Shown here in pieces: positions 7,874-13,479 of a stretch of DNA of 14,230 nucleotides. The translations under genes and the position numbers were made by a program. Under the pieces are notes generated by a model, which was not told the DNA's origin, did not search any database, and worked only from the letters and a program-made list of their open reading frames with translations. The stretch spans positions 1 to 14,230 of the forward strand of contig JBECKR010000404.1 of NCBI GenBank assembly GCA_040235415.1, given 5' to 3'. Each line of letters begins with the position of its first letter. The stretch's first letter is position 1. Origin of the DNA: JBECKR01 sp040235415 (GTDB lineage: Bacteria > Acidobacteriota > Polarisedimenticolia > Polarisedimenticolales > Polarisedimenticolaceae).

Positions 7874-9172
7874 CTAGGCGTCGACAGGAGACTCATCCGT
7901 AGCAGACAAGGTTCGCACGATCAAAAAGGCCAGGAGCGGAAAGGCAATCGCGTAGATGTATTGCGTCCGCGACACGCCGATGTTGAACGGAAACCAGATG
8001 CCCGGCACGCCGATTGGGTCGAGCAGCTCGCCGCCAAACAGTGCGGCCATGATCGAGGCCAAGGTGACGGGCGCCACGATACGCATGGGTCCGTCGCGGA
8101 CGATGCGAGCGCCGATCACGACAAGGAGCGCGATCGACCCGAGCCGGCAGCCGCTCGTCACGTTCGGTAAATGCATCACGGCGCCGATCATTCCGGCGAC
8201 TGCCAGCACCACGGCCGCCACATCGATGGTTCGCCATGGACGCAGGCACCAACGGTTCCAGGCCAGAGTCCAGGCGGCCACCGCCGGCACCCACATCGTT
8301 GACGCCAGCCATGCATAGGTAGGCAGATCCATCAGATCGGTCCACGAAACGATCGCGTTGATGAGCCTCCTGGCTGCCATCAGTGCAACCGCGATGCTGG
8401 CAAGGATCAAGAAGCTCTTGTGGCTGCTGCGTGACCGGTACCCGACGGCCAGGACGACGATCGCCGACATCGCTATCGGCTCGATCACTTCGACGATGTA
8501 GCCGGCGATGGTTCGCTGCCACTGCACCCGGTGGAGTGCATCGCTGATCGGCCGCGGAGCCAGTATGGGCGCGCTGTGCATGCCGCCGCCGTCTGCGCTG
8601 GGCGCAGACCTGGGCAGCATGAAGGCGCGGACAGCGAGCACCCCACGGGTGCCCGCCGCATCTGCGGGCAGGGCGAAGAGCAGCGGCCGCGTTCCGACCA
8701 CACGCGGGGCCGGACCGAGCCTGCCCGACCCGCCGAGGCGTTCGCCGTTCCAATAGAGCTCGTAGCCGTCCTCGACGAGGGTCGGCCCGAGGATGTCCCA
8801 CGACGCGGGTCCGGCCGGTACCGTCACCGCGCGCCGGTACCAGGCGTAGCCGGTATGGTCCGGATGACCGTGCGCCATCCACCCGCCCACGTAATCGGGC
8901 AGACCCACGTCGCCGTCGTGGCTGCCCGGCAAGGCGGTCAGATCGATCGTCTCCCAACCGCTGTCGTCGGTATCCGCGTCCGCCCAGAGTGGGTCATCGC
9001 CGGTATGAAATCGCCAGGCGCCATCCAGCAGTGTCGCTGCTCCACGCAGCGTCCGCGGATCAGGGCGGCCGCCGCTCGCCAGGTCGGCGATCACGATGGC
9101 CAATGCCAGCAGCGTCGCCATGACGATGGCCACCATCAGCTTGCGTTGTGTTGCGTCTATCGAGGTCGCCAT
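7874..9172 (-). CDS. 7TMR-DISM-like membrane protein: GH2-like external domain plus seven helices, no output domain
   Basis: A 432-residue protein; ATG 9172 is preceded by AGGTAGGG at about nine bases. A first hydrophobic helix at about 12-31 acts as signal anchor. Residues about 45-195 look like the jelly-roll/GH2 sugar-binding-like fold found before 7TM sensor modules: LLDGAWRFHTGD, a DDSGWETIDL segment, YAWYRRAVTVP, and ELYWNGERLGGSG. Seven hydrophobic segments follow from about 222 to 422. The protein stops about ten residues after the last helix. Relatives of this layout usually carry a GGDEF, histidine kinase, SpoIIE or cyclase domain there, so this is either an orphan receptor working through a partner or a truncated one. 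No partner gene is adjacent. Function as a carbohydrate or envelope sensor is inferred from architecture only. Confidence 0.82.
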   Translation of the reverse strand: MATSIDATQRKLMVAIVMATLLALAIVIADLASGGRPDPRTLRGAATLLDGAWRFHTGDDPLWADADTDDSGWETIDLTALPGSHDGDVGLPDYVGGWMAHGHPDHTGYAWYRRAVTVPAGPASWDILGPTLVEDGYELYWNGERLGGSGRLGPAPRVVGTRPLLFALPADAAGTRGVLAVRAFMLPRSAPSADGGGMHSAPILAPRPISDALHRVQWQRTIAGYIVEVIEPIAMSAIVVLAVGYRSRSSHKSFLILASIAVALMAARRLINAIVSWTDLMDLPTYAWLASTMWVPAVAAWTLAWNRWCLRPWRTIDVAAVVLAVAGMIGAVMHLPNVTSGCRLGSIALLVVIGARIVRDGPMRIVAPVTLASIMAALFGGELLDPIGVPGIWFPFNIGVSRTQYIYAIAFPLLAFLIVRTLSATDESPVDA

Positions 9173-9221
9173 CGACGATTTCCCTACCTGAGGGTTGGCA
9201 GCTTGGCGCCACCGGATAGGT

Positions 9222-9268
9222 TGGTGGGCCCACCTGGACTCGAACCAGGGACCAGCGGATTATGAGGG
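9222..9268 (-). pseudogene. 3' half of a tRNA with CAT anticodon (tRNA-Met-like), attachment-site-like
   Basis: Read on the minus strand it has the loop CTCATAA (anticodon CAT at 9264-9262), the 3' anticodon-stem strand TCCGC, a variable region, a T-arm CCTGG-TTCGAGT-CCAGG with perfect stem, acceptor strand TGGGCCC, discriminator A and an encoded CCA. The 5' half is absent: the bases before the anticodon loop do not pair with TCCGC, and no D-arm or complementary acceptor strand is upstream. Truncation exactly at the anticodon loop is typical of tRNA ends copied by tyrosine integrases. On the plus strand it translates as VGPPGLEPGTSGL, a motif often seen in spurious annotated proteins. It is not a functional tRNA. 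Confidence 0.8.
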
Positions 9269-9273
9269 CCGGC
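9223..9273. repeat. 51-bp tRNA-half direct repeat, copy 1
   Basis: Aligns without gaps to 10429-10479 with 43 of 51 identical bases. All eight differences are transitions. Copy 1 keeps the T-arm pairing; copy 2 does not keep the TTCGAGT loop. The two lie in the same orientation about 1.2 kb apart and bracket the toxin-antitoxin operon and a dead kinase start, like the arms of an integrated cassette. Confidence 0.7.
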
Positions 9274-9442
9274 CGTGGGGGCGGCGTTTCGGGGACTTCT
9301 CGAAACGTCGCCCCAATTCGTTGTCCATGGCTTCCACCAGCGTCCAGGGATTCGATGGCGTTGCGTAGCATTCGCGCAGGGTTCGCGATCCTCCCTGAAC
9401 TCGTTCGGTAGACCGGCGCTCTCGAGGGCCGGGCGAGGTCAT
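9260..9442 (-). CDS. Possible small third ORF of the toxin-antitoxin operon (60 aa, doubtful)
   Basis: The ATG at 9442 overlaps the toxin stop in an ATGA arrangement, the usual sign of translational coupling, with GGTGGT a few bases before it. The 60-residue product is basic; its middle (LRECYATPSNPWTLVEAMDN, then ELGRRFEK) looks protein-like, while its last residues, RRPHGRPS, and stop TAA are supplied by the tRNA-half repeat. It is therefore either a truncated gene whose end was replaced at the tRNA junction or a chance frame. An overlapping frame starting MLRNAIESLD is also open. I recognise no family. Confidence 0.25.
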   Translation of the reverse strand: MTSPGPRERRSTERVQGGSRTLRECYATPSNPWTLVEAMDNELGRRFEKSPKRRPHGRPS

Positions 9443-9768
9443 TCTCGACCACCGAACAGTTGCTCGACGTCCCGGCTTCCGTGGATTACTCGGATGATCT
9501 CGACGCCGCGCTCGGTGGGACGATAGAAGATCAGGTAACTATCGAAACCGGCGATACGCCACATGCGTACGCCTTCGAGTCCCGGATCACGGTACTTCCT
9601 GGCAACCCCTATTGCTGGCATGGCGGTCAGTTGTTTGAAGCTAGCTTCCGCAGCATCGAGAAAGCGGAAGGCGAGGTCGTCGCTTCCGCTGTCTTCAGCG
9701 AGGAAAACGGCGATATCAGCGAGGTCTCGGATCGCCTGCGGGCGTTTGTCAACGCGACTGCTTGCCAC
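9439..9768 (-). CDS. parE: ParE/RelE-family toxin of a type II toxin-antitoxin pair
   Basis: A 109-residue protein starting at GTG 9768, which overlaps the antitoxin's end by 20 bases. It has the plasmid-stabilisation (ParE/RelE) pattern: RDLADIAVFLAEDS helix, RFLDAAEASFKQL helix, MPAIG turn, then the sheet with LEGVRMWRIAGFDSYLIFYR and GVEIIRVIHGSRD. ParE proteins poison DNA gyrase and RelE proteins cut mRNA at the ribosome; length and the LIFYR...VIHGSRD ending favour the ParE branch. It is the second gene of the operon, whose product would be held inactive by the ParD-like partner. Nothing suggests inactivation. Confidence 0.88.
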   Translation of the reverse strand: MASSRVDKRPQAIRDLADIAVFLAEDSGSDDLAFRFLDAAEASFKQLTAMPAIGVARKYRDPGLEGVRMWRIAGFDSYLIFYRPTERGVEIIRVIHGSRDVEQLFGGRE

Positions 9769-10027
9769 GACCGCCCCGTCGCTTTTCCAGGCGCTCAGCG
9801 ACTTCGGTACGAAGCTCGGCCCAGTCCTTCTTGGTCAACGGCGAGGCTTCCCCGCTCTCGACACCGTCGAGGAGCAGTCGTTCCAGTCGCTCTTGGGCTT
9901 GACGTTCTTGGTCACGCCGGATTAGCTCGCGCACGTACTCGCTGGCGTTGCCGTATCTACCGCCTTTGATCTGCGCCTCGATCCACTCGCGCAGGGGCGC
10001 TGGAAGAGAGATGTTCAGACTCGGCAT
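9749..10027 (-). CDS. parD: ParD-family antitoxin
   Basis: A 92-residue protein from ATG 10027, preceded by AGGAGGT at eight bases. The N-terminus reads LNISLPAPLREWIEAQIKGG then RYGNASEYVRELIRRD, the ribbon-helix-helix DNA-binding domain of ParD/CC2985-type antitoxins. Residues about 40-92 form the charged helical arm that wraps the toxin and is usually protease-sensitive. It lies upstream of and overlaps the toxin gene, so the two are co-translated. The pair probably autoregulates through the inverted repeat next to its -35 box. Confidence 0.9.
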   Translation of the reverse strand: MPSLNISLPAPLREWIEAQIKGGRYGNASEYVRELIRRDQERQAQERLERLLLDGVESGEASPLTKKDWAELRTEVAERLEKRRGGRGKQSR

Positions 10028-10048
10028 CTGGTGCTACCTCCTGGGCGG

Positions 10049-10077
10049 AGTATCCGGATCATGGCACTATTTGTCAA
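10049..10077 (-). promoter_or_regulatory. Sigma70-type promoter of the ParDE operon
   Basis: On the minus strand TTGACA (10077-10072) and GATACT (10054-10049) are separated by exactly 17 bases, and the antitoxin ATG follows 21 bases after the -10. The -35 is a perfect consensus and the -10 matches four of six. The leader would be short and contains the AGGAGGT ribosome site. Confidence 0.7.
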
Positions 10078-10087
10078 TGATTGCCAT
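10061..10087. promoter_or_regulatory. Candidate antitoxin operator (inverted repeat across the -35)
   Basis: ATGGCA at 10061-10066 and TGCCAT at 10082-10087 form a perfect inverted repeat with 15 bases between them, spanning the -35 box. Ribbon-helix-helix antitoxins bind such paired half-sites in their own promoter. Position and symmetry are seen; binding is inferred. Confidence 0.4.
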
Positions 10088-10149
10088 CGGGAGCCCACCC
10101 GCGACGCCTCGTCCGGTGACGTCCTCCCCGCTTCCCGGTCCACCCGGAT

Positions 10150-10164
10150 GTGAGAACGTCTCAC
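10150..10164. repeat. Short perfect inverted repeat
   Basis: GTGAGA-ACG-TCTCAC, 6-bp arms and a 3-base spacer, between the toxin-antitoxin promoter and the dead kinase start. It could be a small operator or a chance palindrome. Confidence 0.25.
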
Positions 10165-10246
10165 GAAGCAGGGGGAGGACGGGATGCGGACGATGCGGCC
10201 CACACACTATCGAGACGCACCCCTGTTCGGCAGGAGTGCAGGCCGC

Positions 10247-10345
10247 GCGCAAGGGCCTCGCGCCATGGCGCTTCCGCTCGTTTTGGGTACACTCTCCCGT
10301 CCTGTCGAGGAGCGGAGCCCGCGCGAGTCGAACCCCAGCGGACGT
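10247..10345 (+). repeat. 99-bp kinase upstream module, copy 2
   Basis: Direct repeat of 164-262, eight mismatches, no gaps, about 10 kb away in the same orientation. The TACACT box and the GAGGAGCGGAG ribosome-site region are unchanged, although the GTG start is lost. Confidence 0.8.
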
Positions 10346-10385
10346 TGCTGCACTGCCGCCTCGTCGAGAAGATCGGCGAGGGCTA
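10247..10385 (+). pseudogene. Dead N-terminus of a Ser/Thr kinase with its upstream module
   Basis: 10247-10345 is the second copy of the 99-bp upstream module. The frame then reads RVEPQRTLLHCRLVEKIGEG, which aligns with QQLLHYRLVEKIGEGGMG of the intact kinase, and breaks after the first glycines of the nucleotide loop. The start codon, GTG in copy 1, is GCG here. No kinase core follows; within 50 bases the sequence runs into the second tRNA-half repeat. Start loss and near-total truncation make it a pseudogene. It points right, opposite to the PD40 fragment downstream, so the two are not halves of one gene without an inversion. Confidence 0.75.
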
Positions 10386-10428
10386 CCGGGCGTCGGTCCA
10401 CGGCACCGTCCGGCGAGGAGCGTACCTC

Positions 10429-10479
10429 GGTGGGCCCGCCCGGACTCAGACCGGGGACCGGCGGATCACGAGGGCCGGC
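10429..10479. repeat. 51-bp tRNA-half direct repeat, diverged copy 2
   Basis: Counterpart of 9223-9273 with eight transitions and no gaps. The acceptor strand GGGCCC is intact, but the T-loop and the anticodon-loop region are altered (CAT becomes CGT on the minus strand). Its minus strand supplies the stop codon (10468-10466) of the adjacent PD40 fragment. It may be a different tRNA-derived sequence rather than a decayed copy of the same one. Confidence 0.55.
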
Positions 10480-10954
10480 GCCGGAACTCCTCGAGCCAGT
10501 TCTCGACGAGAATGATGTCGCCGTGTCCTTCGCCCGGATGGATCGGCTGGGCCATCGGGAAGCTCTTGCCGTCCGGAAAGACGGCGAGCAGGCCCTGTCG
10601 CGTGGGGGGGAGGCCGGCGGCGGTGAGATCCAGAACGACCCTCGGCGAGCCGACGACCAGGGCCGGCCGCGAGGCGACGTCGACGGCCAGGACCCTCGGC
10701 CGGGAGGCGTCCCAGTAGTACAGAGTCCGGCTGTCCGGACTCCAGGCGGCCCGGATCCCCCGGCTGTCGATCACCGTCTGACTGGTGGTGCCGTCGGGAA
10801 ACGCGCGCAGCGACAGAGCCGCCCCGCCCGTCTCCCAGCCCAGGTAGGCGAGCACACGCCCGTCCGGCGAGAGCACCGGGTCCGCGAAGTCCTTCCCCGA
10901 CTCGGTCAGGATCGTCTCCTTGCTCGACTCGACGTCGTAGTACCCGACGCCGAG
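10466..10954 (-). pseudogene. C-terminal PD40 fragment of another kinase-PD40 gene
   Basis: The frame ending at TGA 10468-10466 encodes about 163 family-like residues: VLSPDGRVLAYLGWE, IRAAWSPDSRTLYYWD, GLLAVFPDGKSFPM, and the tail DIILVENWLEEFRRRPS, which closely fits the family ending of the form VLNWFEELKR. Kinase domain, membrane segment and most blades are missing. Upstream homology ends at about 10954, where an IS21-type end begins. The frame stays open through the IS end to a GTG at 10996, but those 14 residues are IS sequence, and no ribosome site fits. It is the relic of a gene distinct from the collapsed copy at 164-560, because both keep the last blade. Confidence 0.75.
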
Positions 10955-11053
10955 AATCGACCATCGCTGACTCCCCCTGAGTGGACCATTTTCCACTCCT
11001 TATCTAGGTGTCAACGAAAACGGCGGAGGTTCGCCGGTGGACGAAATTCCACT
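10955..11053 (-). mobile_element. End of an IS21-type insertion sequence, truncated just after the istA start
   Basis: Two 17-base blocks, GTGGACCATTTTCCACT (10981-10997) and GTGGACGAAATTCCACT (11037-11053), share 12 outer bases that are themselves inverted (GTGGA/TCCAC). They lie 56 bp apart in direct order. Between them is GTGTCAACGAAAACGG. Multiple subterminal repeats of this kind mark IS21-family ends. On the minus strand they are followed by GGGGGAG, six bases, and ATG (10964) reading MVD, like the start of a transposase gene. After ATGGTCGATT the sequence changes abruptly into the PD40 fragment, so istA, istB and the other end are gone. Family assignment is from pattern memory, not a search. 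Confidence 0.6.
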
Positions 11054-11086
11054 ATGCCCCTCGGGGCAACCTGCTCGAAATCGATG

Positions 11087-13216
11087 CTACCGCTGGCCCC
11101 TATCCAACAGGCGAGTTGCCTCCGACGATCCGAGGTATTCTGCGACAAACTGCCGGGCTTCCGAAGAGAGCGACGGCACATCTTCTAGGAGCGTTCGCAG
11201 AGAATCGTAGCCGCTAGTAAGCTCTACGGTTTCGTGGCCCGGAACGTCGCGAAGAACACCTTTCCGGAAAGCAAGCTCCAATAGCTCGTTACGCACAACG
11301 TGCTCTTCCGGAGCCCACCTGGCTTGTCGCACAGCTCTTTCTTTCCTCGTGCGCTGCCTGCGAAACATCATTATGAGCTTTCTCAGAGCGTTACCCTTGG
11401 CGGTCTGCGCCAGTTCAAATGGCCCCTCAGTCTCCGAGGCTCTGAACGACACCCACGGGTGTCCCATCTCCGGCCACAACACCGCTAGCCTTCCGCCCGA
11501 TGGGCTTCTAACGCGTAGGTTGAGGTTCTGGGGACCCGGCACGTACGAACTCGCCCGCAGGCTCACGGTGCCGGCTGCATTGACTTCTAAGTCCTCGCAT
11601 CCCACCGACAGCTGCCCACATATCAAGTCGGTCGACGGTCCGAGCAAGAAGCGCTGTCCTGGCAGTCCCAGTCGAACCGCACCCCGCACCTCCACATCGC
11701 CGTTGGAGAGACGCCGCCAGAAATGAACGCCCGCACCTGTATCCAGGACGTCGACCTCTATCTCCGAGTCTGTTTCCCCGCCCAGAGTGACGGACGCCTG
11801 AATCCTATCTTCTGCCTGCAGGAGCGTTAGCTCTACCTCCTTGGCTCGGGAAAGAAAGGACTCGTACACCACGCCGAAGTCTTGCCCGTCTACGACCGGT
11901 GGGCCATTACCTTCGACGTTGACAATGAACCGGCTAAAGAGCTCCGAAGGAAGGAAGGGCTCATGACGATCGCGCAGGGCACCTCGAAGCCACTCGAGTA
12001 AAGGAGCACCGCCATGGGTTACGCCCCACGCGTAGATGAACTCCTTGAATACCACATTGGCAAAACCCTTCCCGGACAGGAAGGGGTGCTGCGGCAGGAT
12101 GGTTGTGAGCGCGTCCTCGTACTGGGCGGCGACCGGCGTCGGCAACAAGCGACCCAAGGGATCGACTGGAACCCGCAGGACTTGCCCCAAAACCCTGCTG
12201 CACTGCTCCTCTGTTGCATACAATCGCCGCCACTCCGACCACCCCGATTGTCTGGCCGCGGTCTCCAGTTGAGCCTTGACTGCCTCCTGCACCTTGTCCT
12301 GTTCTCGCAGTAGCAGGCGGCTCACGATGTCCGCGAGGAATTGCCACGGGTCCCGTGCGGCCCCTGCGTTGTCCCGCAACTCCTGAATCAAATTCATGTA
12401 GTTGCTGACGTCGACGTAGTCGGTCAGGGCCTCCAGGACCGGAGCATAGCCGAGGAAGTTCTTCACGCGGCTATCATCCCACGCGTCTTCCTCGGGAACA
12501 TCGAACAGCTGGTAAACAAGGCCGAGAAGAAGCGAAAGCGCTTCGGAGAAAGGTCCGCGCTGCTGGCGATGGAATGGTGGTCCCTTCCGCGAGCGGCGAT
12601 AATCGAGCCTCTTCTCGATGAAAGACACTGCTTGGGACTTCTCGAAGTACTCGATTTGATAGCGGGCCAACGGGACGTTCGCTTCCTCGAACAGGAGATG
12701 AACCCAGTCCGCGGTGTCACTGCGCGCCAAGAGGACGACGCAAGGTTTAGGCCGCGGATCTTTCAGCGTCTCTGCGAGGTCGGATATGAATGCGTCGAAG
12801 TTCTGGCTTCCCGCACGTACCTGCGCCTCATCGAGGGCATCCAAGATGAATAGAAAGTTGCCTTCCTTCAACCGCTTTAGGACGCCCGTAGAAGCGAAGT
12901 CGTATAGCTCCAGAATGGTCCCCGAAAAGGTCCGGCTGCCGACCTGAAATTTGGCCAGGTTCCAAAGAAACGCTCCCGCTCTCGACGCGAGTTCCGCAGC
13001 TACAGTGCTCTTGCCGACAGCTCCTGGAGCATCCAAAAGGACGACCGAGGTCTTTCCAGGTTTGATCGGCAGCTGTGCCCGAAGGTCGGGCTCGACGAAC
13101 CAGGGGTTGGAAGCGTCGACTGAGGCCACACCCGCAGGGATCTTGGCAACCTTGTCTCGAAGATCATCTCCCCGCGGGAGTAGGTTAGCCAGCTCACTGA
13201 CGCTGAAACTCGCCAT
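11087..13216 (-). CDS. NACHT/STAND-like P-loop NTPase, candidate defence protein
   Basis: A 709-residue protein from ATG 13216, with GAGGGA a few bases upstream. The NTPase core shows Walker A APGAVGKS (63-70), a hydrophobic Walker B ending LFILDALDEA (122-131) whose DxxDE form is the NACHT signature, and VVLLARSD (160-167) with Arg165 where STAND ATPases have a sensor-1 Arg. Residues about 200-440 are helical, as expected for the helical and winged-helix modules. Residues about 470-610 are beta-rich with repeated short strands, a possible sensor. The last 90 are basic then helical. No nuclease, TIR or membrane effector is visible in this protein, and no partner gene is adjacent. Base composition is clearly less GC-rich, with more A/T third positions than the genes at 598-9172, and mobile-element relics lie on both sides, so acquisition by transfer is likely. 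Bacterial NACHT-type proteins are often anti-phage; that role is inferred. Confidence 0.85.
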   Translation of the reverse strand: MASFSVSELANLLPRGDDLRDKVAKIPAGVASVDASNPWFVEPDLRAQLPIKPGKTSVVLLDAPGAVGKSTVAAELASRAGAFLWNLAKFQVGSRTFSGTILELYDFASTGVLKRLKEGNFLFILDALDEAQVRAGSQNFDAFISDLAETLKDPRPKPCVVLLARSDTADWVHLLFEEANVPLARYQIEYFEKSQAVSFIEKRLDYRRSRKGPPFHRQQRGPFSEALSLLLGLVYQLFDVPEEDAWDDSRVKNFLGYAPVLEALTDYVDVSNYMNLIQELRDNAGAARDPWQFLADIVSRLLLREQDKVQEAVKAQLETAARQSGWSEWRRLYATEEQCSRVLGQVLRVPVDPLGRLLPTPVAAQYEDALTTILPQHPFLSGKGFANVVFKEFIYAWGVTHGGAPLLEWLRGALRDRHEPFLPSELFSRFIVNVEGNGPPVVDGQDFGVVYESFLSRAKEVELTLLQAEDRIQASVTLGGETDSEIEVDVLDTGAGVHFWRRLSNGDVEVRGAVRLGLPGQRFLLGPSTDLICGQLSVGCEDLEVNAAGTVSLRASSYVPGPQNLNLRVRSPSGGRLAVLWPEMGHPWVSFRASETEGPFELAQTAKGNALRKLIMMFRRQRTRKERAVRQARWAPEEHVVRNELLELAFRKGVLRDVPGHETVELTSGYDSLRTLLEDVPSLSSEARQFVAEYLGSSEATRLLDRGQR

Positions 13217-13251
13217 AAGGATCCCTCGCTGCTGAGGATCATCAACGGCAG

Positions 13252-13257
13252 ACTATA
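13252..13257 (-). promoter_or_regulatory. Candidate -10 box of the NTPase gene
   Basis: TATAGT on the minus strand matches five of six consensus bases and lies 35 bases before the ATG at 13216. No good -35 is found 16-18 bases upstream; that region is occupied by the first inverted repeat (13262-13293), which could be where a regulator acts. Confidence 0.4.
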
Positions 13258-13261
13258 CCCC

Positions 13262-13293
13262 TCAAGCGGGATGAAGGCGAGGGGGCCGCTTGA
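13262..13293. repeat. Hairpin A: 8-bp perfect inverted repeat
   Basis: TCAAGCGG (13262-13269) and CCGCTTGA (13286-13293) with a 16-base loop. It sits immediately upstream of the NTPase -10 box and is the first element of the hairpin array. Its left arm contains the stop codon of the replication-initiator-like frame. Confidence 0.7.
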
Positions 13294-13304
13294 CCCGCGC
13301 CCGC

Positions 13305-13410
13305 GGCCATTCCGCGCGAATTTGTGGCGAGCGAGCGAAGCGAGCGAACCGCGGCAGCGGCGCCACTCCGCTGGCCTTGCCTGGAGCGCCCAGCAGGGCG
13401 CGGAATGGCC
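13305..13410. repeat. Element B: 13-bp perfect inverted repeat enclosing nested hairpins
   Basis: GGCCATTCCGCGC (13305-13317) pairs perfectly with GCGCGGAATGGCC (13398-13410) across 80 bases. Inside are GTGGCG/CGCCAC (13324-13329 with 13361-13366), the competing CAGCGG/CCGCTG (13355-13360 with 13368-13373), and a long imperfect hairpin made by 13374-13384 with 13390-13399 around loop AGCGC. The inner 13327-13347 stretch repeats GCGAGCGA. The geometry is a closed stem with several arms, as in a structured RNA or a cruciform-forming DNA element. Confidence 0.75.
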
Positions 13411-13413
13411 AAG

Positions 13414-13431
13414 CCCCGGCGGCAGCCGGGG
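13414..13431. repeat. Hairpin C: 7-bp GC stem with tetraloop
   Basis: CCCCGGC-GGCA-GCCGGGG, perfect stem and 4-base loop, three bases from element B and five bases from hairpin D. Confidence 0.75.
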
Positions 13432-13436
13432 CGCAG

Positions 13437-13479
13437 CCTCGGCCTGTAGTCGTTGTTGCCCAGTTGTTACAGGCCGAGG
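13437..13479. repeat. Hairpin D: 12-bp perfect inverted repeat with AAC-rich loop
   Basis: CCTCGGCCTGTA (13437-13448) and TACAGGCCGAGG (13468-13479) are perfect complements around a 19-base loop. On the minus strand the loop and the stem ends next to it read TGTAACAACTGGGCAACAAC and then GACTACA, unusually A-rich for this locus. No T-run follows on either strand, so it is not a canonical terminator. Confidence 0.75.

Noticed and set aside
8531..9265. Plus-strand frame ending in VGPPGLEPGTSGL
   Set aside because: Antisense to the membrane-protein gene; its ending is simply the translated tRNA 3' half, a well-known annotation artefact.
9222..9268. Functional tRNA-Met gene
   Set aside because: The 5' half (acceptor strand, D-arm and 5' anticodon stem) is missing.
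13327..13347. CRISPR-like or tandem repeat GCGAGCGA
   Set aside because: Only a few degenerate 4-8 base units inside a larger stem; no regular spacers or repeat length.
13437..13479. Integron attC site or transcription terminator
   Set aside because: Arms are a perfect 12-bp complement without the GTTRRRY/RYYYAAC core sites or the unpaired bases of attC, and no T-run follows on either strand.
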